Assembly (NCBI GenBank): GCA_037157565.1
Contig: JAZHRO010000036.1
Span: 17,844,501-17,908,500 of the forward strand
Source of the DNA: Thalassia testudinum
Lineage: Eukaryota; Streptophyta; Magnoliopsida; Alismatales; Hydrocharitaceae
DNA: 64,000 bases
Direction: 5' to 3'
In this document: positions 20,724 to 33,338 of the stretch, piece by piece
Layout: each line of letters starts with the position of its first letter
Position numbering within the stretch: position 1 is the first letter of the stretch
Program-made: the position numbers and the translations under genes
Notes under the pieces: generated by a model
Database searches by the model: none
What the model saw: only the letters and a program-made list of their open reading frames with translations
Told to the model about the DNA's origin: nothing

Positions 20724-21062
20724 GAGGCACTAGAATTACAGTGTGAACTTGATGATCCTTTAATGACTAGCTTCTTTACATTAACTTTTTATGAGCCAGA
20801 AGTTGAGTCTTTTATTTTGGAACCTGATTATGAGATTGATGTAACAAAATTAAAATTAAATTTTTATGACTCTATAGAATTGGAATTCAAGGAAGTGACT
20901 AAGGATTCTAATAAAGGGACTATCACTATGGAAGAGAGCTTAAGTAAAGATGAACCTTTGGACTTTAGGGTTCCTATGCTTTTAAAACTACCAACATTCT
21001 ATGAAGACCCTTATGATCTCTATAAATCAGAATGCCTGAAACCCAAGTGTGCCCATTCATAA
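20724..21062 (+). pseudogene. Acidic reading frame of unknown function, RT-less element
   Basis: An open frame (ALELQCELDDPLMTSFFTLT start) is rich in Glu, Asp and Phe/Tyr and ends KLPTFYEDPYDLYKSE and a basic CLKPKCAHS tail. The PTFYxDPYD motif recurs at the end of the acidic frame of the element at 48405-49040 (PTFYQDPYDIFDSE). It stands where RT would be in an autonomous element. I recognise no domain. Shared presence in two separate elements argues that it is an inherited coding region and not chance. Confidence 0.6.
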
Positions 21063-24000
21063 GACCATCTCAAGTTTCACTACCAGTGGACACAAGCCTT
21101 TTACAATTTCTATCTTTCTAGTGTCAAAAATTTTAGACTTTGTTTTCATGAACTTGAACTCAGAATTTTCCCCCATATCATCCAATTTGAAAGACGTGGA
21201 ATACACACATACTTGATTCACAATCTAAAATGTATTCGACCTTTTGGATTAGAACTGCATCATTAACTTATCCACCTTTGTGGACACCTCTTATTCAAGC
21301 TTCTCGATCACATCTTGAACCTAATCATGATTATTGATGAGGTTTTGGACACTTATTCTTTTATTTGTTATCTCTTTAGTTTTCCACTTTATTTTCTTAT
21401 TTGATTTGATTTCTTGCATTAAAAATCCAAAAAATTCTACAAAATTAAAAATGCCAAAAAAATTTCATCTCTACTTATCTAGCAACAACATGACTTAGGC
21501 ATTCCATTCTTAGGTTTGCATTAATACCAGTTAGATTTACTTTTTGTCTATGTGCATTAACTGTTGAGTGCTGGAGCCAGGTATGATTTCTATCCCTCTA
21601 GCTCCTTCCATCCTTGCATAGGACATAATAAGCAAGACCACCACTTGTTTGTACAAGATTAAAAAGTGAGACTCATCTGCCTGAAAAACACTCTTAAAGA
21701 GAACTTAATTCAAAGTGTGACACAATTAAATTCTTTGAAATCATGTGTTATTTTTCATCGAGACTCTGTTGATTGCTTATCATGTACACACTACATGATC
21801 ACATAAGGTACACAAAAACACCCTTTTCTATCTCATCTCTCTGAGCACCCACAGGAGCTTGGATTTGCACACTAGTCTTATCCAAGTTTTGGGTGGATTT
21901 AGAGGTCTGCACATTGTTAGGTTTCTGTTAGGATGCATACGATTGTATTGATAATATCTATTTGCGCAATCTATTTTTTGTAGCAGACCATTAGGAAAAA
22001 TTCACGACTTTTGCCTCACTTGATTTCTGTGGTCTTGATTCTGAGATTGAGATTTTGTTTGCTTGGATTGATTTTGCCTTGAGTTTGTGACTGCTTTGCA
22101 AAGTGTTTTAAAAAATAGACTCATGGACAGTAGTAGATGTTCTTGACAACAACCACTAGTACTTCCTGTGGGTACTGATGCCCAGGTCACCTACACTTCT
22201 TCTTCACAGTCTCCTTTAGGGAAGGAACTGTGAACAACCTAATTGTGACACTACCCTCTGATTATTCATTGCCCTATCTTTCCTACCATCTGGAGGAACC
22301 TTTGTTCCTCAATATTATGATCCTTCTGCGCTATACTCAGATCAGCAACCACCTTTTCTTCCTAACCCTGATTCATCTTCTTCATCATGATCTGCATTGA
22401 TTGATTTGAAGAGGTAGAAACTGTAGATTCTTGATATCCTAAATTGAACTTGGACCTTGATCCAAGTCTTCTGATTTGATCCTTTACTTGAACCTTGTAC
22501 CAAGTATTTGACTTTGATTCTCATTGATTATGGAGCTTATTCTTCAATTTTGACATTGACAAATTTTCATCCATACACCATGATTTGAATCATTCATTGA
22601 GCTCCATAGACTTGTCAATTCTCTATTCATTTTTGCTCCTACCTTTCAATTTTGAGATTGACAAATTTTCATCCATACACCATGATTTGAATCATTCATT
22701 AAGCTCCATAGACTTGTCAATTCTCTATTCATTTCTGCTCCTACTTTTTGTTTACACCTTTACTAGGTTTGCGCTTAGCCAAAGGTGTAAAACTTAGCAA
22801 AAGCCTTTTTCATCTTTCTTCATTTTCCCATTTCTTTCTTTAGGTGTCTATTGTTCATTATTTAGAATGCATGCATAGTCACATTTGTCTTGCATTTCAC
22901 TACTTAGCCCAACTTTCCACTCTGATACTTGTATTAGACTTGAAATTGTCCGCACAAAGATTTTTATCTCCTCATTTCGACTTCCTTCCATCACCCAGCT
23001 TAAGTTAGTGAAAAGCAGAGCATGTATTTGCATCCACCCTATTCATACAATGAGGACATTCCATCATTTAAGCATAGGGGTGTAAATGGTGAATTCATTT
23101 ATCGAAATGCAATTATAAACACACCTATAGTGTATATAGTATAGTATTATTGAAAAATCCCAAAAAAATGAAAAATTTTTGAAAATTTTGAAAAAAAATC
23201 ACAGAAACAAAAATATAAAAAAAATTGAAAAACAAAAACTCCAAAAAATGCAATAAGGGACCTACATTCATATTGTTGAGGGAGAACTCCACAAAAAAAT
23301 TTCAGAGGAGAAAAGCTTTGAAAAGTTCTATAAGTGTTTAATTCTACTCTTATCGTTGAAAAACAAAAATAGAATAAGTATTTATGGGCATTCAATCTTT
23401 GCTAGTTTAACTTATCGGGTCACAGTAGCTTGATTCACTTAGGCTTAGGCTTAATACACTCAAGTATTTACAAGATAGACCAAGATCTCTCCAAAGCTAG
23501 GACATATTCTTGTACCTGAGTCACCAGTAGATGATTCACTGGTTTGCTTTTGCTTGGAAGTCTAAGTAACATTAGTTTACACTTCATAGAGTCAGGAAAG
23601 ACTAGATGAACACAAGATTCAACTCTAGTGTTTATTAGGGAAGGTGGAGTCCTTACTTGTGCATGCAGGTAGACTTTTATCCCAATCTTTAGTCTTATGT
23701 TTAGGAGAAGCTCTTTCCACCAAAGTACACAGCTACCAAATAGGTGTGCTCTACCAAATAAAGTTGATGGAGACATACTAACATTTGCTTTCAGAAAAAA
23801 AAAGAATCAAGAAAAAAATTTGAAATATGAGAAAAAAATAGAAAAATAGAAAAAGTCAAAAAGAATTTAAAAAAAGACACTATTTTGAATAAGTTAAGTA
23901 TGTTCTCCAAATTCTTGTATATTTCCTCCAAAAATGTTTTTCAAGGTGCATTACAAATACCCTATTTCCACCAAATATTCTTTGAGGCATACGTAATAAG

Positions 24001-24485
24001 AGTTGGGTTTGAGTCTTCACTCATTTTTTAGAGTTGATCCGAAAACATGAGCTGAAGTTGGGATCAACCTAGACTTCAACAGACATGAAACCCCAGGATT
24101 GAGTTTTAGGGTTCATTTGGTTAGTCTTGATTATTCACTGAGTACAACCATAACCTCTTAGCTTATGAGCTGTGTAAAATCCTCTGAGTCTTAGAGACTG
24201 CACTTAAGGTTTAAATATCAAGAGTCCTTATTGGTCGAGAGTTGATTTATGTCATATTAGTCTTGAGTTCTGGTAGTCTTCCTAGCAGTCGGTTCTCACA
24301 ATGTCTAGATATAAACATAGTTGGTTGCTTTACAGAAAAATTTTTAGCTTAAAGATCATCTCTAAACACATAACATTTGAAAAGAGTAAATAGAAATCTC
24401 ATCACACTTACCTAGCTGATACTTCAATGCTTTGCACTGAATGAGTTGTTTACTAAGGGACTAGCAAAACCTAAGTGTGGGGGTA
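21063..24485 (+). mobile_element. Long 3' untranslated tail of the RT-less element, ending in a PPT
   Basis: No RT, RNase H or integrase is readable in 3.4 kb. The tail holds a 102-bp tandem duplication (22545-22748), A-rich runs at 23155-23245 and 23795-23875 like those of other Athila-type tails here, and a phrase near 24460 (GGGACTAGCAAAACC) leading to the polypurine tract AAGTGTGGGGGTA at 24473-24485. The PPT fixes the start of the next LTR. Confidence 0.65.
22545..22748. repeat. 102-bp tandem duplication, two copies
   Basis: Positions 22545-22646 are repeated at 22647-22748 with only a handful of substitutions. The unit is a multiple of three, so a short open frame runs through both; I do not consider it a gene. 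Confidence 0.9.
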
Positions 24486-27300
24486 TGATGAGGTGTAGCT
24501 CATCATAGCTAAAATGCCCAAGTTAAGCTCCAAACTAGATTAAATACTATATTCTTAACATAATAAATGAGTTAAGTGTAAGAATTAATGAACATGACCT
24601 AAAACATCAAATTGGTGTTAAAAATGCATAATTAGGTCAATTTATGAGATATTCTATTTATAAATACAAACTGATGATCCAAATGACAATTGAACATCTT
24701 TTTAGGTTCAAAAGTACAAATGAAGGGTAAAATCATGTTTTAATATGTTTAGTTAAGTTTCAATAAAAATGTCACAGCATTTGGACATCATTAATACCTT
24801 GCATTCATGACATACATATAGGTCCTTAGTACATAACATTTTCTACACTTAAAAAGATATAGGGGCTTATTTGATAGGCTTGGAGGATTGTTCTACATTA
24901 AATTCCTACCACTAATGGGTATTTGAGCAATTATTCTACCCCTTCACCTTGTTGGGTTTCTCACGCAAAACAACCAACACACCTGATATTGTTCATGCTC
25001 TTTAGCTCGGATGAACAAAAAGCTATAGCCATCGTCCATTACTCGATCCATTAGATCAAGGGCTGATCTGCCTCCATCCTCTTTACACCTTTGCGTGAAG
25101 CATTGTGTCTCTCTCTAGATCTTATCTACTGGTGGGAATTATTTGAAAACCTTCCTACACTCATTATATCTCATCCCCACCATTCGACCTAATTTTGATT
25201 AACCTCACTCCAAGGTGATTAGATCTCACCCTCAACCTTTAAACCCACTGCCATGGACCCCTGCGCACGCCATCAGCTCCCTCCTCCTCAAGTGGTCCCT
25301 TCACTCCACTCCATCAACTCTATTCCCTCCTTCCTTGCCTGCGATGACGAGTGGGCTCTTCCACCTCCTTCAATCACCATTGGCTGACGACTGGTGACTT
25401 GCGGACACCTCCTTCTTTCGTTGAGCGTTCCTCCCATTTCTTCACCATCGACCAACAGCCATTGGCTCTTGGACATCACTTTCGTCTATAGAGTATATTT
25501 AATCACTTTCTAGTGTAGTTTACTAATTTCTAGTTAGATTTACTACTTTCTAGCCTAGTTTAGATCAGTTAGAGTAGAATTAGTTAGTTGAATCATCACA
25601 TATTTAGTTTAGATTAGGAGTTCGTTTCAATCCACTGATCTCCCTCTACATCTCATAATTCGTATTCACTGATTTCCTCAAAGTTTTAATCCACAATTAA
25701 CCATTCCCTCAGAGCCAAATAGGATCTGAAGCTCTCTAGCTTTCAGATCTAAATTCGCACCCAAAATCCATTTGGGGGTCATCTCATTCACTTCATAAAT
25801 TCACAAGGACCCCCGATCTCAATTTGATCACATCGATTCACTCAATTCTTTCATATTTGGATATCATGCCCAATCACATGATTTGGAGTTAATTCGAGAT
25901 TTTATTCACTTAATTGGGTGTAAGGCAAGGATTCTGAGGTGCTTTGATGTAGTTTTTATTTTTAGATGAGCATTTGCCCAATTTGAGCGTCATTTTGGGT
26001 AGTTTAGGTCAAGGAGGATCATAACCATTGATTCAAGACCATAACCATGACTCAGTTGGTTTTCTAGGTTCACCCTGAGGTTCTAAACATTGAGTGTTAG
26101 TGTTTAGGAACTCCAGGTGATCAGATCACCTGGGTGAACTCATAGTAAAATCCCTTCTTGGGCGACATTCTCATTTGAATCAAATTGAGTCCAATTTGTT
26201 CATTAAGGTTTAAACATGGATTAAATGATTTGAATAGATGTTTTGAATCATGTTGCAAGTTGAATTAATGTTTAGATTAATCCATTTCTCTTGTGTTGTT
26301 TATGGCAAAGAGGAAGGGATTAACCTAGGATTTTAGGTTTGCCAACATCTGATTTGGTTCTCAATGAGGTTTTGATATTTGAAAGAGAATTTGTGATAGA
26401 TTTCAATGAGGATTTCAAAGTTTGAATCATATCTAAGTAGAGTTGAGTAGCAGATGCTAAGTTATTATGTTCTAAGATTTAAATTTGCTTAATTGCGGAT
26501 TTTAGTCCCTAATCTCAAGAGAATTGGTGATGAATTGGTTATGCTGATATTTGAAATCTTTAGAGTTGTTTTCCAGATCTATGTTGTATCATTTTGGCTC
26601 AAATTAGGCATTGGAAGCCTAATCCAGGCCTACTTTTCAACATATCTGATGCTCACAACAACCACTATTTTGATGGCTCTGAAATGGGAATTGAGCTGAG
26701 TTTGAGTGTTTAGCTAAGCTATTGATGTTGTACACTTACAACTCCATGTGCAAGCATTCATATTCAAGGATTTTAACTTAAATCTGAACTGAAAATGGTA
26801 TTGAATCCATGTTTCAATTACTATTAGTAGCCACTGTCATAGGTTGATTTAGAGATTTTGAGTGAAGTTTAAGATCTAAATGAGTTGTTGATGTTTTGTA
26901 ATGATAGAAATTCATCAAACAAACATTCTTGTATAAGTTTGGGTTCCAATCTTGTCTGAATTAGCTTGTATTCCATGTTTGAACCCTTTATCAGCTACTT
27001 GTTAATATGCTCAACTGTCTAATCTAAGTTGATAATGAAATTCGACATGGAAATCATGTTTATTTCTTCAAGCATCTTCCATGTGATGTGCTGGACACTT
27101 TTGAATGTTTATTGTGCCTTTCCAGTACATAGATATGAGTTTAAGGCCTTAGGTTCATGTTGGATAATTCATTTCAAGGCCTTGATTGTGTGAACTTGTA
27201 AATAAATAAAATTTTATAAAAAGTAAAATAAAAGTCTCTTGAGTTGGATTAAATATATTTTAGGTGTGCGTGAAGTTTAAGAGTAATCTAAACCTTCTAG
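24486..27300 (+). mobile_element. Athila-type 3' LTR, right end not resolved
   Basis: It starts TGATGAGGTGTAGCTCATCA (7-bp palindromic arms) directly after a PPT. A stretch near 25505-25560 with repeated CTTTCTAG is shared with the LTRs of the 45047 and 50844 elements read on their coding strand. The right boundary and target duplication are unclear, and the part after about 25600 may be another insertion or unrelated sequence. No gene is convincing between 25600 and 27300. Confidence 0.55.
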
Positions 27301-27419
27301 CTGGTAGAACATACCAGTAGACAATTCAATCTACTTTGAAATTGAATAAAAGAAATCAATATAAAAATCACAAAAAAAAAAAATTCTCTCTCATTTGACC
27401 TTCTCTCTCTATTCTCTTA

Positions 27420-28270
27420 CCCCTATAAGATATAAAACGACCAAAAAAATTAGAAAAAGTCTGAAAATACTCAAAAATACCATGTATATAGTATTTATAC
27501 TTATAAATACCAATTAATTAATAAGTTAAATGTAAATAATACAATATATGTATATAATGTGCATAACTAACTTATATATGTATTACATATATTTAAATAA
27601 GTATTTATGTTGAGTTATTGCATATATATATTAATTATATAATTATCTACTAATTTATAATAGATTATATATACATAAACTAAGATAATTGTAAATAAAT
27701 ATGAAACTTGTACAATTGTATCTATAATTGTAGACACATATAAAAGTAATTATTATATACTATATTATACTTGTACATTTATTTAATTAAGTATTTATTG
27801 AATATAATTAAGTTAATAAGTTAATTAGCTAAGTTATTAAGTTAAAATAAAATAAATTAGTTATTTAACTTATTACTGAAGTAAACTATGTTGTATAGTT
27901 GTATATAATAATTTTAATTATTTTGAACTTATTTATAATATATTTATACTATATAATAGTATTTATACCTAATATTGTATATATCTAGTTAAAAACATGT
28001 ATATAAATGTATAAAAATTAAATAATTGATCAAAAATAAATTAAAAACATGTAATAAATACTTTATTATGTATATCAACTAATTTATAGGCCAATTGACT
28101 CATCAATTTATTAATTTGTACATTAATTAAGTAATTAAGTTCTAATTTAACTTATAAAAATCACTAACTTTAGTAATTTTCAATATAATTAAATAAGTAA
28201 TTATCCTAAATTAACTGCATAATTATGTAGCCCTATGTAAGGGCTTTCAATCCATATAATTTATTTATTT
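27420..28270. repeat. AT-rich low-complexity block
   Basis: About 850 bp are almost only A and T, with short recurring words such as TTAATTAAGTTA, AATAAGTATTTAT and TATATA. No element ends are visible. Such blocks can be matrix-attachment-like or decayed AT repeats; the sequence alone does not decide. Confidence 0.7.
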
Positions 28271-28499
28271 GAGCCTGCAAATCGAGGCATGAAGTGGCCT
28301 CGGCAAGACATGTTTCAACTCAAATTCAACTTAGATCCCTGCCTTCATTAGCACCATATCATGGATGGTGGAGCTCGTTCGGTTGCATTTAAGGTTTTTG
28401 TTGCATTAAAAGCACAAGTTGAAATGAGTATAAGACTATACAGGTATCCCTCTCAAGCTTTGGTGCGAGTGCATGCACGCCTGCAGGCGTGTACGTGTA
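28271..28499. other. Unassigned sequence
   Basis: Nothing recognisable between the AT-rich block and the next LTR. Confidence 0.35.
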
Positions 28500-30229
28500 C
28501 ATGTGTGCCTCGACATGGGCGTGGGCAATGTGTTTTGCGAATTAAAATTAGGATTTGGAGGAACCCGTCATTGTAGTCGCAAAACTCGATTATCAAATAC
28601 AATTTTACCAAAACTCCAAGGGAGTGCCGGGTCAAACACAGGGAGGAGACGTTTGCTTTGCTTGAAAACTGCACTTCATTTTGTTTCTTTTTGGTATTTT
28701 GAGGTTTTGTTATTTTTTGTGTGTTTTTGAAATAAAAAGAGAAGTAGAGTAAATTCATAAGAGAGATGGAACAAATACGATATATTGCACAATTGTCTAT
28801 TACAATAATTTACGATATATTCGGGAGGTGAGAAGGAATCTCCCGAATTGGCTGTTCGGCGAGAGGACGGTGCCTGGTGGAAGCTTGGATGAAGGAGTTG
28901 AGGAGCGAGACAAAAGAGGTGAGATGTAAGAGGATGCTAGGTAGAGGAATGTTTCACCAAGGCTCCGAAATGGAGGTGAGGAGGCGGAGGTGATCTGCTA
29001 CTAGAATGGAGGTGGGAGGATGGCTCCAAGGCGACCTATGAAGGTTATGGGATAAGGGATGAATATTTGGTGGGATAAAGGAATGCTACACTTATAGGAG
29101 GCCTTTGGAGCTTGAGAGTAAGCTCTAATGGAGCTTTGGTAGGCTACTAGAGCTTAGCAGTAAGTGGGAGTAGAGTAGGTAGAGATGGTTTGGAATGGGG
29201 GGTGTAGGGGTGGTTATCTAGTGGTGGAATGGAGGTGGTTTGCTTGCACGGGCCTTTAGTGACATTTAAGATGTCGCTAAAGACCCGCTAGAGACGTTGC
29301 TAAAGAATTCATGTGCCTGGCTGACACTTGGACGCTTGGCTGCAACTATCATAGGGCACGGCGATCGTCAACCATTGGATCAGGCGTGGATGGCTGTCAT
29401 CGCGAGAGGTAAATGGGCACTTGTAGCCGTTTGAAATCCACACCGCTGGCGCGTGCACTGGCAGCCATCAGATGAGGCGTCACACGGCCGGTGCTCGCCC
29501 ACAGATCACGCGTGCTTTGATTTGAATCGCGTGCCTCGCGTGATTGCAAGGATTAAATGGCGGGCGCTGCTCTCAGTTGTCTTAAAAGCATGCCCTAGAT
29601 GGCACGCGTGTAATCTGGCATGTGCCCTCACGTTGGTGGATGATGTCGAATCGCACGTGGAGAATCTTGATCGCTTGATCGAGATCAAGCGGCCTTATTG
29701 CAACTGGCACTGTAGCGGGTGCGGTGAATCGCAGCTTGAACTCATGCTCACTGTTTGAGAGCACTCATCCTCACCATTGCGCCAAAGTGACGCTTTGTCG
29801 AGCTGAGGGCAGTGCAGCCGCGTACGCCTTGGCCGTTGGATGAAGATCCAACAATTGAGGTGCATCCTTGCTTGAGGCCGGCGCGATGGCTCAAATGGGG
29901 GGCGGTCTGGATGGCACCACGTGGCACCATCTGGGCCGTCTGTCTTAATCTTCTTGTAGAGGGTGCTACGGAGCTCTAATCAAGGTGATTTTCGCATTGA
30001 CGGACTACGATCGTCGCTTCGGATTCATCCGTACGGTCTCATCCAAAGCCCGTAAAGATGTCGTACTACCTCCTGGCCATGTAAAATGGAAGAATTAATA
30101 TACATAATATACAACTATCCTAAATACCATGCAATGGATGTTATGCAGTATTTATAACATGATATGCAATGCTAAGCCTAGGAACTATCATAAATAAGCA
30201 TTTTATCATTAATTCATGTATGTTTATCA
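28500..30229 (-). mobile_element. 3' LTR of a - strand Athila-type element (copy A)
   Basis: It is homologous in part to the LTRs at 50844-52498 and 60805-62482: a GTCATTGTAG...CAAACACAGGGAGG segment near 28570-28655, a TTTAGTGAC dyad near 29254-29282 and a CTACGG...CGTACGG segment near 29960-30035. On the - strand it starts at 30229 (TGATAAAC), just after a polypurine-like GGGGGTA. The left edge is approximate. It lacks the clear terminal palindrome of its relatives. Confidence 0.65.
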
Positions 30230-31640
30230 TACCCCCATACTTACTTTTTATTAGTCCCTAGCAAAATTAACCTAAATGCTATGTATAAAAGTAGAATCAG
30301 GATTTGATTATTTAGGCAAAATTTGTTGATTGCTTTAGAAAATCTCAACCCCAAGACCTAATTACAAAAACTCAACAGTGCTTGGGTGTCTAGCAGAATG
30401 CAAACCATCCAAGCCCTTGCCTTATTTGAAAAGAGAAGATACATAATTTTTTTCTTCTTTTCTAATTTTTTTACTTTTAGAGTTTGAGAATTCCGAGATA
30501 ACTTTTTACGGCTACCCGACCCGCCTAAGACTCAAACAGGACTCTAAGTGCTAAGAATCTAGTGAAAAGAGCGAAAGACTCACTAGGCAGTCATTAAAAC
30601 AGACTTCGGGTTTCTACGACCCTAGGTGACCTTGCCTAGAGGTTTATCTTTTGAATGGTAGCTTTCTCCCTACTTTTATTTATGGGGTCAACACAAGGGC
30701 AAATCCAATGTATATCTCCCCAATTTATTCTACTTCCCTGCTTCTTCCTTAAGTATTTTGGGAATTATTATGCATTTTTGTGGGCTAGGCTTTGGACAAC
30801 TGGCCAATGGGTTGTTACCCACAGCAACTTGCCAGCCATACTTGTGAGGTGAAGTGTGGTTTTATTTGTTTATTTTTTTTATTTTTTCCCTTTTTCTCTA
30901 ATTTTTTTTAAGTCGGTGGCTTCTCTAATCTAAGATTTACCTAAAGGCAGTACAAAGAAAATGATCTTGTGGCTGGGTTCTGGACAACCGGCTAATGAGT
31001 TGTTACCACCAACAACTTGCCAGCCATACCACGCTAGACAGTTCATTAGCTGCCCAATTTCCGAAGAAACCGTCGAAAAGTGAGCCAATACAAAAAGTGT
31101 GTAGATGCTTAGGCTTAAAGTCTCCTTAAATCTGAGGGCAAGTTGATAAGTCATATACTTATCGCCCCAATTTATTGACTAGTTTAAAATAAAATTACTT
31201 GGCGAGGACTCGAGATTAAGTCCACATTCTAGTGGACACTCGGGCTAATTAAGCCCGGTGACCTGAAGAGTCTTAGTATTTGGGTCCCAAAGTATCAATT
31301 CCTAAAGTTTGCAACTCCTAATGCCTAAGTTCTTGTCTCCTAATTCCTCTTTTTTTTTCAAAGATGAAAAATAGGAAATTACTGTTATGGCTGACAAAAA
31401 GATTCATAAGAAATATCCACCCCCCTATGCTTAACTAATGCAATGTCCTCATTGTTAAAAATGAAAGCATGCAGGAGAGTAGAAGTGGAAGAATAGCACC
31501 TGGTTTCCATGAGATTCTGGTCAGCTCGGAACAATCTTTACACGTGTTGAGTTTAGTGCCTTCAGCTAGAAGATGATCAGCCCACGATAGTTAGGGTAAG
31601 GTAAGAGTAATCTTGTCCGAGATGGGTTCAGGGAGATAAC
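30230..31640 (-). mobile_element. Athila-type 3' tail and last codons of integrase (copy A)
   Basis: The same tail occurs at 46775-48170 and 52499-53902: CTAGTCCCTAGCAAAA next to the LTR, T-rich runs, GGGTCAACACAAGGG near 30686, two CTTGCCAGCCATAC segments (30828, 31017), CTAATTAAGCCC near 31245 and TTAGTGCCTTCAGCTAG near 31554. From about 31640 to 31580 the - strand still reads the decayed end of integrase, as at 53950-53903. The element is truncated at about 31640. Confidence 0.75.
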
Positions 31641-31644
31641 AGAG

Positions 31645-31811
31645 CATTTTTGGTTAATAGAGTGATGTATTTCAATAATTGTCTCTCAGTGAATGACCTC
31701 GGATAAACCATTAAAAATTATATAAATAAATAAATGATTGAACATCCGTTTGGATTGCAACTATATTACAATAATGACACCTAATTACCAAGCGATCCAA
31801 CAAAACGATCA
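31645..31811 (+). mobile_element. 3' end of a 5' LTR, truncated (copy J)
   Basis: The sequence ends GATCA six bases before a tRNA-Asp PBS and has the GCAACTATATTACAATAATG phrase typical of LTR ends in this window (compare GCTATATTACAACGTATTAT before 15374). Its beginning is lost at the junction with copy A. Confidence 0.6.
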
Positions 31812-31816
31812 ATTTT

Positions 31817-31835
31817 TGGCACCGTTGCCGGGGAC
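31817..31835 (+). other. Primer-binding site, tRNA-Asp type (copy J)
   Basis: TGGCACCGTTGCCGGGGAC matches the complement of the plant tRNA-Asp 3' end with one change. This is the Athila/Tat type of primer. Confidence 0.85.
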
Positions 31836-33338
31836 AAAAACCTGACAATAGTGCACTCTTATGATTGAGGATGTTCATGTCATCAATTATCTTTGCTAAG
31901 TCAAGTGACATAACCTCCTAGATATCCAAGCTTTGACTGTGTTTGGTTGTTGACGTTAAATTCAACACTCGTTGGGAGGCAATGCAACTCCATAGATTAC
32001 ATACATTATTTAAATTTAGCATGTGTATACATTGTGCTGATTTTTTTCTTTAGAAATGGAATTGTTCGAACCGATGAAATCAAAATTTTAGGTGATTTCT
32101 ACCCTTTTCTTATGTTTAGAGCATACAATGAGTATATTACATGAAATAGGCATGGGAGGGTGGATATTTATGTTGAGTTAGTTTTATCTAGTTTCCAAAA
32201 ATTTTGTTTATTTTGTATTATTTTTATTAAAAAAAGGTTTCAAAAAGAAAAAGTCCTTTCAATGTTTTCAAAACTCTTGAGCTAGAAAAAAAATCACAAT
32301 TCGTAGGTATTTAGGATTTACCATCCATGGGAAAATTATTATTAAGATCGTTTCACCTAGATTCTTTATGTCATTTTTAGCTTAATCAACTCACGTATTT
32401 ACTAAAAATTGAATATGTTTTCCAAGTCCTTAAGTAATTTTGTTAACTAAATAGTAAGCCAATAGGGTAATAACTAAGTTGTCTTTCCACCCTCTGGTTT
32501 GAGTAATTTTGAAACCTAGGCATCTCATCTTACGCACTCACACATTGGCTAGCTAGTGGGCAATTAGCAATAGACGACCAAGTTTTCTAAGAGATGTAAG
32601 ATTAGAGGTATGGTTGTCACATTGCACTAGATATGCTCCCTAGATATAGGGTGTTTAGAGCTCAACTTCGTGTTCTGATATTCTTCAAATTCTCATTTAG
32701 GAGATGTTCATAAACCAAATTCGAAAGAGCCACCTACCCTAAAAAAATGAGAAAGAATAGAAGAAAGAAAGAGAGAAATAAAGTAGTATAAGGAGAAAGA
32801 AGAAAAGAAAAAATATAATAAAAATAAAAAATTGTCAAAAAGAAAAGAATTAGGAAAAACTAGTTATTGAGGAATAGATAAAAAGAGGTCAAATGTCATA
32901 GCTGGGGAGAGATACACTGAGTTCACTCTTGTGAAATAGGGAGGGAGAAAGCTACCAGTCTATAGTAAAGAAAATTTGAAGGCAAGATTTGGATGAGTGA
33001 AGCGAAGTCATGTATCTCACAGAAAATGCGATCCTTTAGAGCAAGGTTCCCACTATCAAGTCAACAGAGAAGCATACATGCATAGATTTTTAGCCTTCAT
33101 TCAAATGTTGGATGGATTGACACCATAGAAAGTCACTCTTAATGCCCAAAACTACGGCTAATAGAATTCTGATGGGAATAAGCAGTTTGTATTTTTGTCG
33201 ATACTCTAGGGCTATTGAGTCTTTGTAGTTAAGGTCTTTTATATAGTTTCCTTTGGTTTGGTAAGGGTTGATGCCTCTACACTTATACTATCTTGACTCA
33301 GACTCGCTTTTTGGACTAGCAAAAGTTAGATATGGGGT
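31836..33338 (+). mobile_element. Internal remnant of copy J, gag-pol deleted
   Basis: Soon after the PBS comes sequence of the post-integrase tail (GTTGACGTTAAATTCAAC and GGGAGGCAATGCAAC near 31950-31990), so gag and pol are deleted. An A-rich run at 32745-32870 and a polypurine-like AGATATGGGGT at 33328-33338 follow. The segment 32480-33150 resembles 16500-17160. Confidence 0.6.

Noticed and set aside
22585..22797. 70-codon frame with a repeated peptide
   Set aside because: The repetition comes from a 102-bp tandem duplication in non-coding tail sequence.
31860..33338. An env-like gene in the tail after the integrase position
   Set aside because: No long frame, signal peptide or membrane segment could be read in any of the Athila-type tails.
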